The position numbers were made by a program, and so were the translations under genes. Below are positions 34,411-43,994 of a stretch of DNA of 64,000 bases, piece by piece. The notes below the pieces were generated by a model. The model saw nothing but the letters and a program-made list of their open reading frames with translations. It was not told where the DNA came from and made no database searches. The stretch is taken from the NCBI RefSeq assembly GCF_900115435.1, contig NZ_FOWK01000005.1, positions 184,003 to 248,002 of the forward strand, written 5' to 3'. The stretch comes from Prevotella sp. tf2-5 (GTDB taxonomy: Bacteria > Bacteroidota > Bacteroidia > Bacteroidales > Bacteroidaceae). The stretch's first letter is position 1, and the number at the start of each line of letters is the position of its first letter.

Positions 34411-34878
34411 ATGCTAAAATACGTCAACACTGGCATCGTATTCCAAGAGATACCCGATGAAGTGACACTGGCAATTAATATCTCTAATTGCCCGTGTCGC
34501 TGTCCGGGTTGTCATAGCCATTATCTTTGGGAGGATATCGGGCTACCCCTGGATACGGATGCCATTGATGACTTCGTGAGGAAATATGGTACAGACATCA
34601 CCTGTATCGCCTTTATGGGGGGAGACGGTGATCCAAAAGGAGTCAACCAACTGGCTCTCTATATCCATGAGACCTATCCTGAGTTCAAGGTGGCATGGTA
34701 CAGTGGTCGTATCCGTATCACCTCGGCTATCTGTAAGACAGATTTTGACTATATCAAGATAGGACCATATATCAAACATCTTGGACCGTTAAAACAACCT
34801 ACTACCAACCAACGGCTTTATCGCCAGACGGAGAACGGAGAGTGGGAGGATATCACCAATCGCTTTTGGAAGAAATAA
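34411..34878 (+). CDS. nrdG: Anaerobic ribonucleotide reductase activating protein
   Basis: A 155-residue radical-SAM activase that installs the glycyl radical on NrdD. The [4Fe-4S] motif C-x3-C-x2-C is in SNCPCRCPGCHSHYLW (residues of about 26-41). The SAM-binding glycine segment FMGGDGDP follows. Length and operon position with nrdD are typical. The LOG-family gene starts 6 bp later, so the transcript may continue. Confidence 0.93.
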   Translation: MLKYVNTGIVFQEIPDEVTLAINISNCPCRCPGCHSHYLWEDIGLPLDTDAIDDFVRKYGTDITCIAFMGGDGDPKGVNQLALYIHETYPEFKVAWYSGRIRITSAICKTDFDYIKIGPYIKHLGPLKQPTTNQRLYRQTENGEWEDITNRFWKK

Positions 34879-34884
34879 ACAATC

Positions 34885-35418
34885 ATGAAAATTTGTATCT
34901 TTTGTTCCGCTAACAAAGACATAGACCCAGACTTCTTTACACTCACAGAAGAGTTGGGACGTTGGGCAGCAAAGCATCATCACTCTATCATATTTGGTGG
35001 GGTCAACCAAGGATTGATGGAGTGTGTGGCAAAAGGAGCTCATGAGGCTGGCGGACAAACCATCGGTATTATTCCCAGAGTTGTGGAACAGTCAGGACGT
35101 ATCAGTGACTTTGTGGACGTGGAGATACTCTGTGATAACCTTAACGACCGCAAGCAACTGATGGAGGATAAAGCGGATGTTTTTATAGCTTTACCAGGAG
35201 GTATCGGCACACTGGATGAGATTTTCACCGTGGTAGCCTCAGCAACTATCGGATATCATGACAAAAAAGTGATACTCTACAATATGAAAGGATGTTGGGA
35301 TTCGCTAATTGCCCTCCTGGATGATCTGCAAACCCGTGGCTTCACAAGAAAGAAATGGGAAGACCGGATACGGATTGTTCATTCTCTAGAGGAAATTGAT
35401 CAACTACTGAATAATTGA
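34885..35418 (+). CDS. LOG-family (lysine decarboxylase-like) phosphoribohydrolase
   Basis: A 177-residue Rossmann-fold protein with the family signature: GGVNQGLMECVAKGA near residue 40 and LPGGIGTLDEIFTV near 105. Biochemically studied LOG proteins release the base from nucleoside 5'-monophosphates (in plants, cytokinin activation). In bacteria the physiological substrate is often AMP or unknown. It is encoded directly behind nrdG, and the pairing with nucleotide metabolism is suggestive but may be accidental. Confidence 0.88.
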   Translation: MKICIFCSANKDIDPDFFTLTEELGRWAAKHHHSIIFGGVNQGLMECVAKGAHEAGGQTIGIIPRVVEQSGRISDFVDVEILCDNLNDRKQLMEDKADVFIALPGGIGTLDEIFTVVASATIGYHDKKVILYNMKGCWDSLIALLDDLQTRGFTRKKWEDRIRIVHSLEEIDQLLNN

Positions 35419-35451
35419 ACCCTTTGTATAAACCTGCCATAAAATATAATT

Positions 35452-37086
35452 ATGAAAAAAATACTATTATTAGCGACCCTCCTGACCTTAACCCCTACTC
35501 TGTTGGAGATGAAGGCAGATGATTATGCGACCCTGCACGAAGAGAAGATACAGAACCCGATGCTATGGGCTGACGTGCCCGACCCAGATGTCATACGAGT
35601 GGATGACACCTTCTATATGGTGTCTACTACGATGCACCTGATGCCAGGGGCACCTATCATGGCTTCAAAAGACCTGAAGAACTGGGAGACGATCGGCTAT
35701 ATCTTCGACAAACTGACGGACTCACCCAAATACGATCTGCAGCAAGGAACAGTATATGGTCGAGGACAATGGGCAACCTCCCTCAAGTATCATCATGGAA
35801 AGTTCTATGCTTTGTTAGCTCCCAACGAGCGAGGAACAATGGGTGACACTTATATCTTCTCTGCTGAAAAAGCAGAAGGGCCTTGGACTATCGTATCCCG
35901 TATGCGCCATTTCCACGACTGCTCATTGTTCTTTGATGACGATAATCGAGTCTACGTCATCTATGGCACAGGAGAGTTAATGGAACTGAAACCCGATCTG
36001 TCGGATGTCATCGAAGGCACCCACCAACAGATCTTCCAACGTGAGGAGGATGAGAAAGGGCTGTTAGAGGGTAGCAGGATGATTAAGCACAATGGCAAGT
36101 ACTACCTCTTGATGATTTCCCATACCTATGCTCCTGGCAGGCATCGTCGTGAGGTCTGCTACCGAGCCGACGACATCCATGGTCCATATGAGAAACAAGT
36201 CATTTTAGAGAGTGAGTTTGGTGGCTTCTCTTACGAGGCACAGGGGACGATTGTGGACACCCAAGATGGCGACTGGTATGGTATTATATTCCAAGACCGT
36301 GGTGGAGTAGGACGTGTCCTGACTCTTATGCCTTGTCGTTGGATTGATGGATGGCCGATGCTGGGTGACGAGAACGGGAAAGTACCTGACGCCATACGCC
36401 CCCTGAGAAGCAGTCAACCTACTACTGCCATCGTGAAAAGCGACGGTTTCACTGCAGACAGACTCGGACTCCATTGGCAATGGAATCATAACCCCATCGA
36501 TGCGGCATGGTCACTGACAGAGCGTCCTGGGTTTCTCAGATTAAAGACCAATCGTATCGTCAAGAATCTCTATCTTGCACCTAACACCCTGACTCAACGT
36601 ATGGAGGGACCTACTTGCAGTGGCAGTATCGCCATAGATATCTCAAAGATGAAGGATGGCGACTGTGCGGGACTTGCTGCTTTCAATAGTGATACTGGTG
36701 CTTTGATGGTTAAGAAAAAAGGGAAGAAACTCATACTGGAAATGCAGGAATTATCCGTCGCACTCACAGAACGTGACAAAGAAGTGACATCTGTCACAGA
36801 GAAAATCATAGAAAGTGTGTCTCTCTCCTCCCCCCTTTCTACTCTATATCTCCGTATCGATGCCGATTTCCGTCCTGTCAACGGTCACGGAAAGGATATC
36901 GCCAATTTCTACTATAGTCTGGATAGAGAACAATGGACGAAGATCGGTACAACAGACTACCAGTTACGCTTCGATTGGCAACGCTTTTTCATGGGTACGA
37001 AATTCGGCATTTTCTGCTATGCTACGAAGAAACCAGGAGGCTATATAGACATTGATAAGTTCTGCTATGAAAAAGGAAAACCATAG
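35452..37086 (+). CDS. Glycoside hydrolase family 43 enzyme (xylosidase/arabinofuranosidase type)
   Basis: A 544-residue secreted enzyme with a signal peptide to about residue 22. The five-bladed propeller carries the GH43 triad: Asp base in ADVPDPDVIRVDD (about 37-45), Asp pKa modulator in FHDCSLFFDDD (about 155-165) and Glu acid in LLEGSRMIKHNG (about 204-215). A C-terminal beta-sandwich (GH43_C2-like, from about 330, GLHWQWNHNP) completes the plan of beta-xylosidases and related enzymes acting on plant arabinoxylan. It is alone between housekeeping genes rather than in a polysaccharide-utilization locus. A terminator follows. Confidence 0.9.
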   Translation: MKKILLLATLLTLTPTLLEMKADDYATLHEEKIQNPMLWADVPDPDVIRVDDTFYMVSTTMHLMPGAPIMASKDLKNWETIGYIFDKLTDSPKYDLQQGTVYGRGQWATSLKYHHGKFYALLAPNERGTMGDTYIFSAEKAEGPWTIVSRMRHFHDCSLFFDDDNRVYVIYGTGELMELKPDLSDVIEGTHQQIFQREEDEKGLLEGSRMIKHNGKYYLLMISHTYAPGRHRREVCYRADDIHGPYEKQVILESEFGGFSYEAQGTIVDTQDGDWYGIIFQDRGGVGRVLTLMPCRWIDGWPMLGDENGKVPDAIRPLRSSQPTTAIVKSDGFTADRLGLHWQWNHNPIDAAWSLTERPGFLRLKTNRIVKNLYLAPNTLTQRMEGPTCSGSIAIDISKMKDGDCAGLAAFNSDTGALMVKKKGKKLILEMQELSVALTERDKEVTSVTEKIIESVSLSSPLSTLYLRIDADFRPVNGHGKDIANFYYSLDREQWTKIGTTDYQLRFDWQRFFMGTKFGIFCYATKKPGGYIDIDKFCYEKGKP

Positions 37087-37093
37087 AAATAAA

Positions 37094-37127
37094 AAGACCT
37101 TTGCAAAATACTATCTGCAAAGGTCTT
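37094..37127. terminator. Bidirectional terminator between GH43 and tRNA-Leu
   Basis: A perfect 12-bp stem AAGACCTTTGCA / TGCAAAGGTCTT, T tract on the minus strand for the tRNA and T-rich on the plus. Confidence 0.8.
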
Positions 37128-37141
37128 GCTTTTGAACCTAG

Positions 37142-37223
37142 TACCCAGACCCGGGCTCGAACCGGGATGGGTTGCCCCACTGGTGTTTGAGACCAGCGCG
37201 TCTACCGATTCCGCCATCTGGGC
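37142..37223 (-). tRNA. tRNA-Leu (anticodon CAA)
   Basis: On the minus strand the acceptor GCCCAGA pairs with TCTGGGT. The D arm is GGCGGAATCGGTAGACGC, the anticodon arm CTGGT-CTCAAAC-ACCAG carries CAA, and the T arm CCCGG-TTCGAGC-CCGGG is intact. A short variable arm makes it 82 nt. Confidence 0.93.
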
Positions 37224-37376
37224 TCAAATGCGGGTGCAAAGTTACAAATAATTCTTGAGAATCCCTCCAAGAGAAATAAAAAAATTTTATTTTTCTTTAT
37301 TTTTCTGATTTTTCTTGGTTCATCCTCTTATTTTTTGTATCTTCGTAGCATCATATGCAAACACCATCTAATTCTT

Positions 37377-38483
37377 ATGAAAATTGACAAGGAAAATTAT
37401 TGTATCATCCTAGCCGGAGGAAAAGGGAAACGCCTATGGCCCTGTAGCCGCAACGAGAAGCCCAAGCAATTTATCGACTTTTTTGGAGTCGGTCGTACAC
37501 AACTTCAACAGACTTTCGACCGTTTCATCAAAATACTACCCAAGGAGAATGTCTTTATATGTACTAATAAAGAGTATGCTCCTATCGTCAGAGAACAACT
37601 GCCTGCTTTGCATGAGGAAAATCTGATGATTGAACCTGTTAACCGTGGTACAGCACCAAGTGTAGCATGGGCAACGATGAGGGTATGTCGAAGAAACCCG
37701 CAGGCAAACATCATTGTCACCCCCAGTGATCAACTGGTTCTAAACGAAGAGGCTTTCTATCAGAATCTTGAAGAGTCTTTCTATTTTGTCTCGCGACATG
37801 ACAACCTGTTGGTACTAGGGGTACAGCCATCGCGTCCGGAGCCTGGCTATGGCTATATCCAAAAGGGTGATTTCATCCAACCCGAACGAGCGAAGGTTGC
37901 TAAAATCTGTACTGTGAAGTCATTTGTTGAAAAACCAGAACGTGACTTCGCACTAATGTTTATGAATAGCGGAGAATTTCTTTGGAACACAGGTATCATC
38001 CTGTCTAATGCCCAATATTTGAACTTATGTTTCCGCCAGCTGTTCCCAGAAGTACTGAATCGTTTTGACAACAGTCGGACGGATATCACTATTGAGGAAG
38101 AAATGGCATTTGTCTATGAGATTTATCCCTCCTATCCCAACCTGTCCATTGACCAGGGAGTACTGGAACATGGGGAAAATGTGTGTGTCATGAACTGTGA
38201 CTTCGGATGGGCAGACCTGGGGACATGGCATGCTCTATACGAATACCTAAGCAGAGGAGAAGGTGATAACGTCATCGTTGACTCAGAGGTGATGATTGAG
38301 GATTCGCATAACAACGTCATCAAATTGCCAAAGGGCAGACTAGGTGTTATTAACGGACTCGACGGATATATCGTCGCAGAGAACGAGAATGTTCTGTTGA
38401 TTTGCAAGAAAGGTGATTCCTCTGCGCTCGTCCGCAAATATGTGAATGAGGTGCAAATCAAATATGGGGATGAGTATGTGTAG
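37377..38483 (+). CDS. Mannose-1-phosphate guanylyltransferase
   Basis: A 368-residue nucleotidyltransferase that makes GDP-mannose from GTP and mannose-1-phosphate, the precursor of GDP-fucose and mannose-containing glycans. The pyrophosphorylase signature is AGGKGKRLWPCSRNEKPKQF (residues of about 13-32), with VTPSDQLVLN and VEKPERDFA further on. It lacks the C-terminal cupin of bifunctional ManC enzymes. ATG 37377 is chosen because homologues begin just before the CIILAGGKG motif and the longer frame adds residues from the promoter region (GTATCTTCG at 37337-37345). Confidence 0.93.
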   Translation: MKIDKENYCIILAGGKGKRLWPCSRNEKPKQFIDFFGVGRTQLQQTFDRFIKILPKENVFICTNKEYAPIVREQLPALHEENLMIEPVNRGTAPSVAWATMRVCRRNPQANIIVTPSDQLVLNEEAFYQNLEESFYFVSRHDNLLVLGVQPSRPEPGYGYIQKGDFIQPERAKVAKICTVKSFVEKPERDFALMFMNSGEFLWNTGIILSNAQYLNLCFRQLFPEVLNRFDNSRTDITIEEEMAFVYEIYPSYPNLSIDQGVLEHGENVCVMNCDFGWADLGTWHALYEYLSRGEGDNVIVDSEVMIEDSHNNVIKLPKGRLGVINGLDGYIVAENENVLLICKKGDSSALVRKYVNEVQIKYGDEYV

Positions 38484-38518
38484 ACTCCCCCTAAACAGGG
38501 GGAGTTAAGAAGGTCAGA

Positions 38519-38908
38519 TCAAAATGCCTTTTGTATTTTAGCAGCTATTTCCTTGAATTCCTCTTCAGAGAGTTTCAGTTTCTCCTTGCGGAAATCTGCA
38601 TCCGCCTCACTCTGCATTGGGATCAGGTGTATATGGGCATGTGCTACCTCCAAGCCTAGTACGACCTGTGCCACTTTACGACAGGGAAAAGCTTTCTTGA
38701 TAGCGATAGCGACACGCTTGGCAAACTGCTGATAACGTGCCAACTCATCATCATCCATATCAAAGAAATAGTCTATCTCACGACGGGGAATTACCAATGT
38801 TTGCCCCTTTACCAACGGGTTGATATCCAGAAAAGCGTAGAACTCATCGTTCTCCGCACATTTATAACTAGGAATCTCGCCCGCTGCGATTTTAGAAAAA
38901 ATATCCAT
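38519..38908 (-). CDS. HIT family (histidine triad) nucleotide-binding protein
   Basis: A 129-residue Hint-type protein. The triad VAHAHIHLIPMQ (about residues 91-102) is the His-x-His-x-His-containing active site that hydrolyses AMP-linked substrates. The N-terminus IFSKIAAGEIPSYKCAEND is typical. It lies 26 bp downstream of greA and is probably co-transcribed. Confidence 0.93.
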   Translation of the reverse strand: MDIFSKIAAGEIPSYKCAENDEFYAFLDINPLVKGQTLVIPRREIDYFFDMDDDELARYQQFAKRVAIAIKKAFPCRKVAQVVLGLEVAHAHIHLIPMQSEADADFRKEKLKLSEEEFKEIAAKIQKAF

Positions 38909-38934
38909 CTTTATTTGATTTATTTAGCTCTATA

Positions 38935-39402
38935 TTATGCAATAGAAATATTGTCAATACGAAGCTTGATGATGCCACGAGGAATCTGTATCTCCACCTC
39001 ATCACCTACTTTCTTTCCCAGCAAGCCTTGTGCAATAGGAGTCTTGATAGAAATCTTACCAGCACGCAGATCTGCTTCATTCTCGCTGACGATAGTGTAT
39101 GACATCTTCGACTTCGTAGTGAGATTTGTCATCTCCACCTTCGTAAGAATCTGCACAGAGTCAGTACTCAGTCGAGAGGTATCCACAATTTTCGCCTCTG
39201 AAATTGTCACCTTCAACTGGTTGATCTTATCCTCTAAATGAGCCTGAGCCTCTTTCGCAGCGTCATACTCACTATTCTCACTCAAGTCGCCCTTCTCGCG
39301 TGCCTCTGCAATGGCTGCAGAAGCCTTAGGACGTTCCACCGCTTCCAGGCGGTGCAGTTCGGCCACCAACTTATCGTAGCCTTCTTGTGACATATAAGCC
39401 AT
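38935..39402 (-). CDS. greA: Transcription elongation factor GreA
   Basis: A 155-residue protein with the two GreA domains: an N-terminal coiled coil (LVAELHRLEAVERPKASAAI, then GDLSENSEYDAAKEAQ with the acidic tip residues that enter the RNA polymerase channel) and a C-terminal FKBP-like domain (LGKKVGDEVEIQIPRG). It rescues backtracked RNA polymerase by stimulating transcript cleavage. A good promoter lies about 95 bp upstream. Confidence 0.96.
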   Translation of the reverse strand: MAYMSQEGYDKLVAELHRLEAVERPKASAAIAEAREKGDLSENSEYDAAKEAQAHLEDKINQLKVTISEAKIVDTSRLSTDSVQILTKVEMTNLTTKSKMSYTIVSENEADLRAGKISIKTPIAQGLLGKKVGDEVEIQIPRGIIKLRIDNISIA

Positions 39403-39495
39403 ACTTATCTAATTTTTAAATGTTCAAAAAAATAAAGAATTCCGACGCTGTTGTTGTCGAAATCCCTAGCGATTAATATGTTTTGTTTTCGACTG

Positions 39496-39527
39496 CAAAG
39501 ATAGGTATTTATTTGCAATCAACCAAA
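39496..39527 (-). promoter_or_regulatory. Promoter of greA
   Basis: On the minus strand: TTTG (39527-39524), 20 bp, TATCTTTG (39503-39496). Confidence 0.75.
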
Positions 39528-39689
39528 TTTTTTCGTGGAAAATCCTTCTTTGGAGTTGATTTATATCAAGAAAGTGTGCGGGCACAGGAAAAAATCCCTT
39601 TCAGAACTTGCAGATTTTCAGAATGTTCGTATCTTTGCATCGTGTTTTTCATAGTATTAGATTTAAGGTTAACAAAGATTTTTAGGAAC

Positions 39690-40646
39690 TCAGCGGAGTT
39701 CCATTTTTTTTGCCCTTAAGCGAAGTACCACATAGATAACGATACCCGTCAAAAATCCCGCAATGGCGTCAATAACATAATGTGCATAGATATAGACGGT
39801 GGAAAAACACATCAATATAAAGAAAGGAAGCATAGAGAAGAAGAGTCCCTTACTACGAGTGTGGGCTGCCAAAAGCATGATCACAGTGGTCACCCCCACA
39901 TGACTGCTGGGGAAGGCTGCTGTAGGACGTTCACCAGCATCATGGGTGATATCCAACAGATGATGGAATAATCCGTCACTCCATCCTGGTGATGCCATCC
40001 GCTCACTATGTGTCAGGAACCAATCCGTCAGATTGGGGAATATTCCTGCTGCTATCTTGTCTGTACCTACTGCTAAATAATAGAATTGCGGACCCGTGAC
40101 AGGAAGAATGACAAAGATGCTGTAATAGACAAAAAAAGATGATATCAACACATAAGAAGCCATCCCGAATTCCTTATAGCGACGGAAAAAATAATAAAAC
40201 AAGATGGTGACCATCAAGGGGAAATAACTGACATAGCCTAAACACATCAACTCGGAGAACCAGCCCCAAGGACATACCTGTGAGAACAACAAGGCTGGCT
40301 GACAGCCAAACAATTGTTGCTCCCATCCTGCAAAGAGATGGTCGAGATTGGGAAGGACACGGTTGACCTCATAGGTATCGGGATAAAACCACGACAACGT
40401 AATCATTAACGCCAACACTCGTAAGAGACGTGTCAGTTTGCATGGTCTCCAACAATAGAGCATCCACATCGCAATAATGAGGAGAACCACTTCCAGACGC
40501 ATCACCAACATCTGTATAGGATGCACCTGCCTATCCCAGAAACAAGCCATCAACAAGATGGTATAGGCGATATAGACGAAGATGAATATCTCGACTGCCC
40601 AGAGGGATTTGGTGGAGGAAGGAGTGTGGAGAGAAGAGGATGTCAT
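39690..40646 (-). CDS. PAP2-superfamily membrane phosphatase / lipid phosphotransferase
   Basis: A 318-residue integral membrane protein with about six to eight helices. The PAP2 catalytic motifs near the C-terminus are GERPTAAFPSSHVGVTT (His nucleophile region) and YIYAHYVIDAIAG (second His, Asp). Start ATG 40646 overlaps the epimerase stop by ATGA, indicating translational coupling; upstream in-frame codons would overlap more. Members dephosphorylate lipid phosphates or transfer head groups (inositol-phosphorylceramide synthase type). Coupling to an NAD-dependent epimerase/dehydratase raises the possibility of sphingolipid metabolism, which these bacteria have, but this is inference. Confidence 0.85.
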   Translation of the reverse strand: MTSSSLHTPSSTKSLWAVEIFIFVYIAYTILLMACFWDRQVHPIQMLVMRLEVVLLIIAMWMLYCWRPCKLTRLLRVLALMITLSWFYPDTYEVNRVLPNLDHLFAGWEQQLFGCQPALLFSQVCPWGWFSELMCLGYVSYFPLMVTILFYYFFRRYKEFGMASYVLISSFFVYYSIFVILPVTGPQFYYLAVGTDKIAAGIFPNLTDWFLTHSERMASPGWSDGLFHHLLDITHDAGERPTAAFPSSHVGVTTVIMLLAAHTRSKGLFFSMLPFFILMCFSTVYIYAHYVIDAIAGFLTGIVIYVVLRLRAKKMELR

Positions 40647-41638
40647 AGCCAGTGATTTTCTTTGTACCATTGGATGCTGCGCCGAACACCCTCTGCAAGT
40701 TTGACTTTCGGATCATAACTCAGTTCCTGACGAGCTGGTTGGATATCGCAACGCCAGTTACGCTGACGGAGAATATTAAACTTATCATTATTCAATACCG
40801 ACATCTTACCTGTTTTCTTACCCCACCAGTCGCCAACGCTGGTGATGATACGTAACAGCCAGATGGGAGCCGTCACGCGGATCCACCAAGGTTTTCCTAA
40901 CTCTTTATGGACCAGATCGCTGAAGGTCGCTGACTGGTAGACCTCACCGTCAGAGAGGAAATATTTCCGCCCTATCTCCCCTTTCTCTAAGGCGAGGAAG
41001 ATGGCCTGTACCACATCAGTGACATAGACAAAGGTGATGTCCTGACACTGGAAGCCCACAGCAAAGTCCATATGATTCTTGATACTTTGTATCTGCAGGA
41101 AATAATCTCGTTCACGAGGACCATAGACTCCTGTGGGACGGAGGATGATGTAGGGGAAAGGTGAGTGGAGGGTGTCCAAGAACTTCTCTGCCTCTAATTT
41201 ACTCTTCCCATAGGCAGTATTCGGCTTAGCCTCATCACTCTCACGAATCTCATCATAGGGCTGTTGCTCACGAATCGCACCCATAATACTAAGGCTACTG
41301 ATATATACGAAACGCTTCAATCCTTTCTGTGTAGCTATCAGTGCTTGTACGAAAAACCTAGTTCCCTCTGTATTGATCCGGAAGAAATCCTCTATATGCA
41401 GACATTTCGTAGCTCCTGCGGCATGCACCACATAATCGAACTCATACCCATTCAATTGTGCCTCTAACCGCTCTTGTGACGAGAAATCCAGTTCGATGAA
41501 GTGGATACGCTCATCCTGCAGGAAAGCTTTCGAGCTGGATTTGCGAATTGCCGCCCATGTCTCAAAACCCCTTTTTAGTGCTTCCTCCACGATAAAAGAG
41601 CCTATAAATCCACTTGCACCAGTGATAAGTATCTTCAT
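40643..41638 (-). CDS. NAD-dependent epimerase/dehydratase (extended SDR)
   Basis: A 331-residue extended short-chain dehydrogenase from ATG 41638 (MKILITGASGFIGSFIVEE). The Rossmann motif is GASGFIG, the catalytic Tyr-x3-Lys is in NTAYGKSKLEAEK (about residues 146-158), and the mid-strand pattern is YVVHAAGATK. The substrate is unassigned. Family relatives include UDP-sugar epimerases and the bacterial ceramide reductase. The translationally coupled PAP2 protein downstream points to lipid rather than sugar substrates, but weakly. A -7 element (TACCTTTG, complement of 41658-41665) lies 20 bp upstream. Confidence 0.87.
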   Translation of the reverse strand: MKILITGASGFIGSFIVEEALKRGFETWAAIRKSSSKAFLQDERIHFIELDFSSQERLEAQLNGYEFDYVVHAAGATKCLHIEDFFRINTEGTRFFVQALIATQKGLKRFVYISSLSIMGAIREQQPYDEIRESDEAKPNTAYGKSKLEAEKFLDTLHSPFPYIILRPTGVYGPRERDYFLQIQSIKNHMDFAVGFQCQDITFVYVTDVVQAIFLALEKGEIGRKYFLSDGEVYQSATFSDLVHKELGKPWWIRVTAPIWLLRIITSVGDWWGKKTGKMSVLNNDKFNILRQRNWRCDIQPARQELSYDPKVKLAEGVRRSIQWYKENHWL

Positions 41639-41771
41639 TTTATGAATATTTTGCATGCAAAGGTACGATTAAATGAATACAAAAACAAAGAATTATCTTC
41701 TTTTTTGTTGAATGTGAGTACCTTCGCTTATTTTTTATGAGCAAAGGTACACATTTTTATTAATTTATTTG

Positions 41772-41779
41772 TATATTTG
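41772..41779 (+). promoter_or_regulatory. -7 element of RNase R gene
   Basis: TATATTTG, 28 bp ahead of the start codon. The region is divergent from the epimerase promoter. Confidence 0.55.
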
Positions 41780-41807
41780 CCACAAAGAAACCAAAACAAT
41801 AGATACT

Positions 41808-43982
41808 ATGAGTAAAAAGAAAGGTGGAAAGAGAGTCACGAAGAGACAGATGGTGGAATTATTACAGACCTTCTTCCAAGAACATCCTAACGAGATTTAT
41901 TCGTTCAAACAGATTTTCCGTGCCCTGAAGCTAGATACACATCCCGCCAAGATGCTTGCTATCGACACGATGGACGAGATGACATGGGACGACTATCTTA
42001 CCAAGACCTCTGATAACTCGTTTCGCCTGAACTTGAAAACACAAGTACAGGAAGGAACATTTATCCGTAAGGCTAACGGCAAGAACTCATTCCAACCTGA
42101 CGATGGTGGTAAACCCATCTTCATCTCAGAGCGTAACTCAATGTTTGCTCTTAATGGAGACCGGGTGAAGGTGACCATGATGGCTCGACGACAGAACCAT
42201 ATCAAGGAAGCGATGGTGGTAGAGATCCTGTCGCATAAGATGGATCAGGCGGTTGGGAAGCTACAAGTGGAGAAAGACTTTGCCTTCCTCGTCACAGAAG
42301 GAAATATCTTCGTACATGACATCCTCATACCCAAAAAGAAATTAAAAGGTGGCAAGACGGGTGATAAGGCTGTAGTAAAAATCACCCAGTGGCCCTCGAA
42401 GGAGTCGAAGAATATCGTGGGCGAGGTCATAGATGTCTTAGGAAAGGAAGGTGACAATAATGTAGAGATGCATGCTATTCTTGCCCAATACGGACTACCT
42501 TATAAATATCCGAAGAATGTCGAAGATGCTGCTGAGAAGATAGAGCCAGGTATTACCGAACAAGAAATCAAACGCAGGGAAGATTTCCGTGATGTCTTCA
42601 CCTGTACCATCGACCCAAAGGACGCCAAGGATTTCGACGACGCATTGAGCATCCGTCCGGCAGGCAAAGGGCTCTGGGAGGTTGGTATACATATCGCCGA
42701 TGTATCTCATTATGTCAAAGAAGGTAGTATCATCGACAAAGAGGCGGTGAAGCGTGCCACAAGTATCTACCTCGTCGACCGTACTATCCCGATGTTACCA
42801 GAGCGTCTGTGTAACTTTATTTGTTCTCTGCGCCCCGATGAAGAGAAACTGACCTACTCCGTCATCGTAACCCTCGATGAAGAGGCAAACATCAAGAAAG
42901 GACATATCGCCCATACCGTGATTAAGAGTAATCGACGCTATGCCTATGAGGAGGTGCAGGATATTTTAGAAAGTCAGAAGTCAGAGGTAAGAGGTAAGAA
43001 GACGATATCTGATGACCCCTATACTAATGAGTTATGCACCCTCGACCGTCTTGCCAAGAAACTGCGTGAGAAGCGTTTTAAGGGAGGAGCTGTGAAGTTT
43101 GACCGTGAGGAGTTACATTTCGATATCGACAAGGACGGCAAACCTGTTCGTGCTTATTTCAAGAAGTCGACAGATGCTACCCAACTCATTGAGGAGTTCA
43201 TGCTGCTCGCCAATAAGTTTGTCGCAGAGAGTGTGGGTAAGGTGAAGAAAGGCACCAAGGCAAAGACGCTGCCTTACCGTATCCATGACCAACCTGATCC
43301 TACCAAACTGGAGACATTGCGTGAGTTTGTGGTGAAATTCGGATATAAGATGAAGACTTCAGGTACGAAGGGAGCTATCTCCAAGAGTCTCAACGCACTG
43401 ATGGACGGTTGTCAGGGAAAGAAGGAACAGAAACTCATTGAGACCGTAGCACTGCGTGCCATGATGAAGGCGAAATACTCAACCCATAACATTGGTCACT
43501 ATGGACTTGCCTTCGATTACTACACCCATTTCACCTCCCCTATCCGTCGTTATCCTGACACCATGGTACACCGTCTGTTGACCAAATATCAGGATGGTGC
43601 CCGTAGTGCTAATCAGGATAAATACGAAGAGTTATGTGAGCACTGTTCCGATATGGAGTTAGTGGCACAACAGGCAGAACGCGATTCTATCAAATACAAA
43701 ATGGTAGAGTTTATGGTAGATAAGGTGGGAGAGACTTATGATGCCCATATCAGCGGTATCCAGTCGTACGGTATCTATTGTGAGATTGACGAGAACCACT
43801 GTGAGGGTATGGTACCGATGCGTGACCTAGACGATGATTACTATGAGTTTGACGAGAAGAACTACTGCCTGATAGGTCGCCGCCACCACCACAAATACCA
43901 ATTGGGTGATTCTATCCGCATCAAAGTCGCCAGAGCCAATATCGAGAAACGCCAACTCGACTTCTCGTTGGCTGAGGATTGA
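41808..43982 (+). CDS. rnr: Ribonuclease R
   Basis: A 724-residue RNB-family 3'-5' exoribonuclease. From N to C: helix-turn-helix start (KKKGGKRVTKRQMVELLQTF), cold-shock domains, the RNB catalytic domain with the metal-binding motif CTIDPKDAKDFDDALS (about residues 266-281), LAFDYYTHFTSPIRRYPD and a C-terminal S1 domain ending in RRHHHKYQLGDS. It degrades structured RNA. The catalytic domain contains a low-complexity insert (LESQKSEVRGKKT) encoded by 7-bp tandem repeats at 42969-43003. Confidence 0.95.
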   Translation: MSKKKGGKRVTKRQMVELLQTFFQEHPNEIYSFKQIFRALKLDTHPAKMLAIDTMDEMTWDDYLTKTSDNSFRLNLKTQVQEGTFIRKANGKNSFQPDDGGKPIFISERNSMFALNGDRVKVTMMARRQNHIKEAMVVEILSHKMDQAVGKLQVEKDFAFLVTEGNIFVHDILIPKKKLKGGKTGDKAVVKITQWPSKESKNIVGEVIDVLGKEGDNNVEMHAILAQYGLPYKYPKNVEDAAEKIEPGITEQEIKRREDFRDVFTCTIDPKDAKDFDDALSIRPAGKGLWEVGIHIADVSHYVKEGSIIDKEAVKRATSIYLVDRTIPMLPERLCNFICSLRPDEEKLTYSVIVTLDEEANIKKGHIAHTVIKSNRRYAYEEVQDILESQKSEVRGKKTISDDPYTNELCTLDRLAKKLREKRFKGGAVKFDREELHFDIDKDGKPVRAYFKKSTDATQLIEEFMLLANKFVAESVGKVKKGTKAKTLPYRIHDQPDPTKLETLREFVVKFGYKMKTSGTKGAISKSLNALMDGCQGKKEQKLIETVALRAMMKAKYSTHNIGHYGLAFDYYTHFTSPIRRYPDTMVHRLLTKYQDGARSANQDKYEELCEHCSDMELVAQQAERDSIKYKMVEFMVDKVGETYDAHISGIQSYGIYCEIDENHCEGMVPMRDLDDDYYEFDEKNYCLIGRRHHHKYQLGDSIRIKVARANIEKRQLDFSLAED

Positions 43983-43994
43983 GGACACACATTT

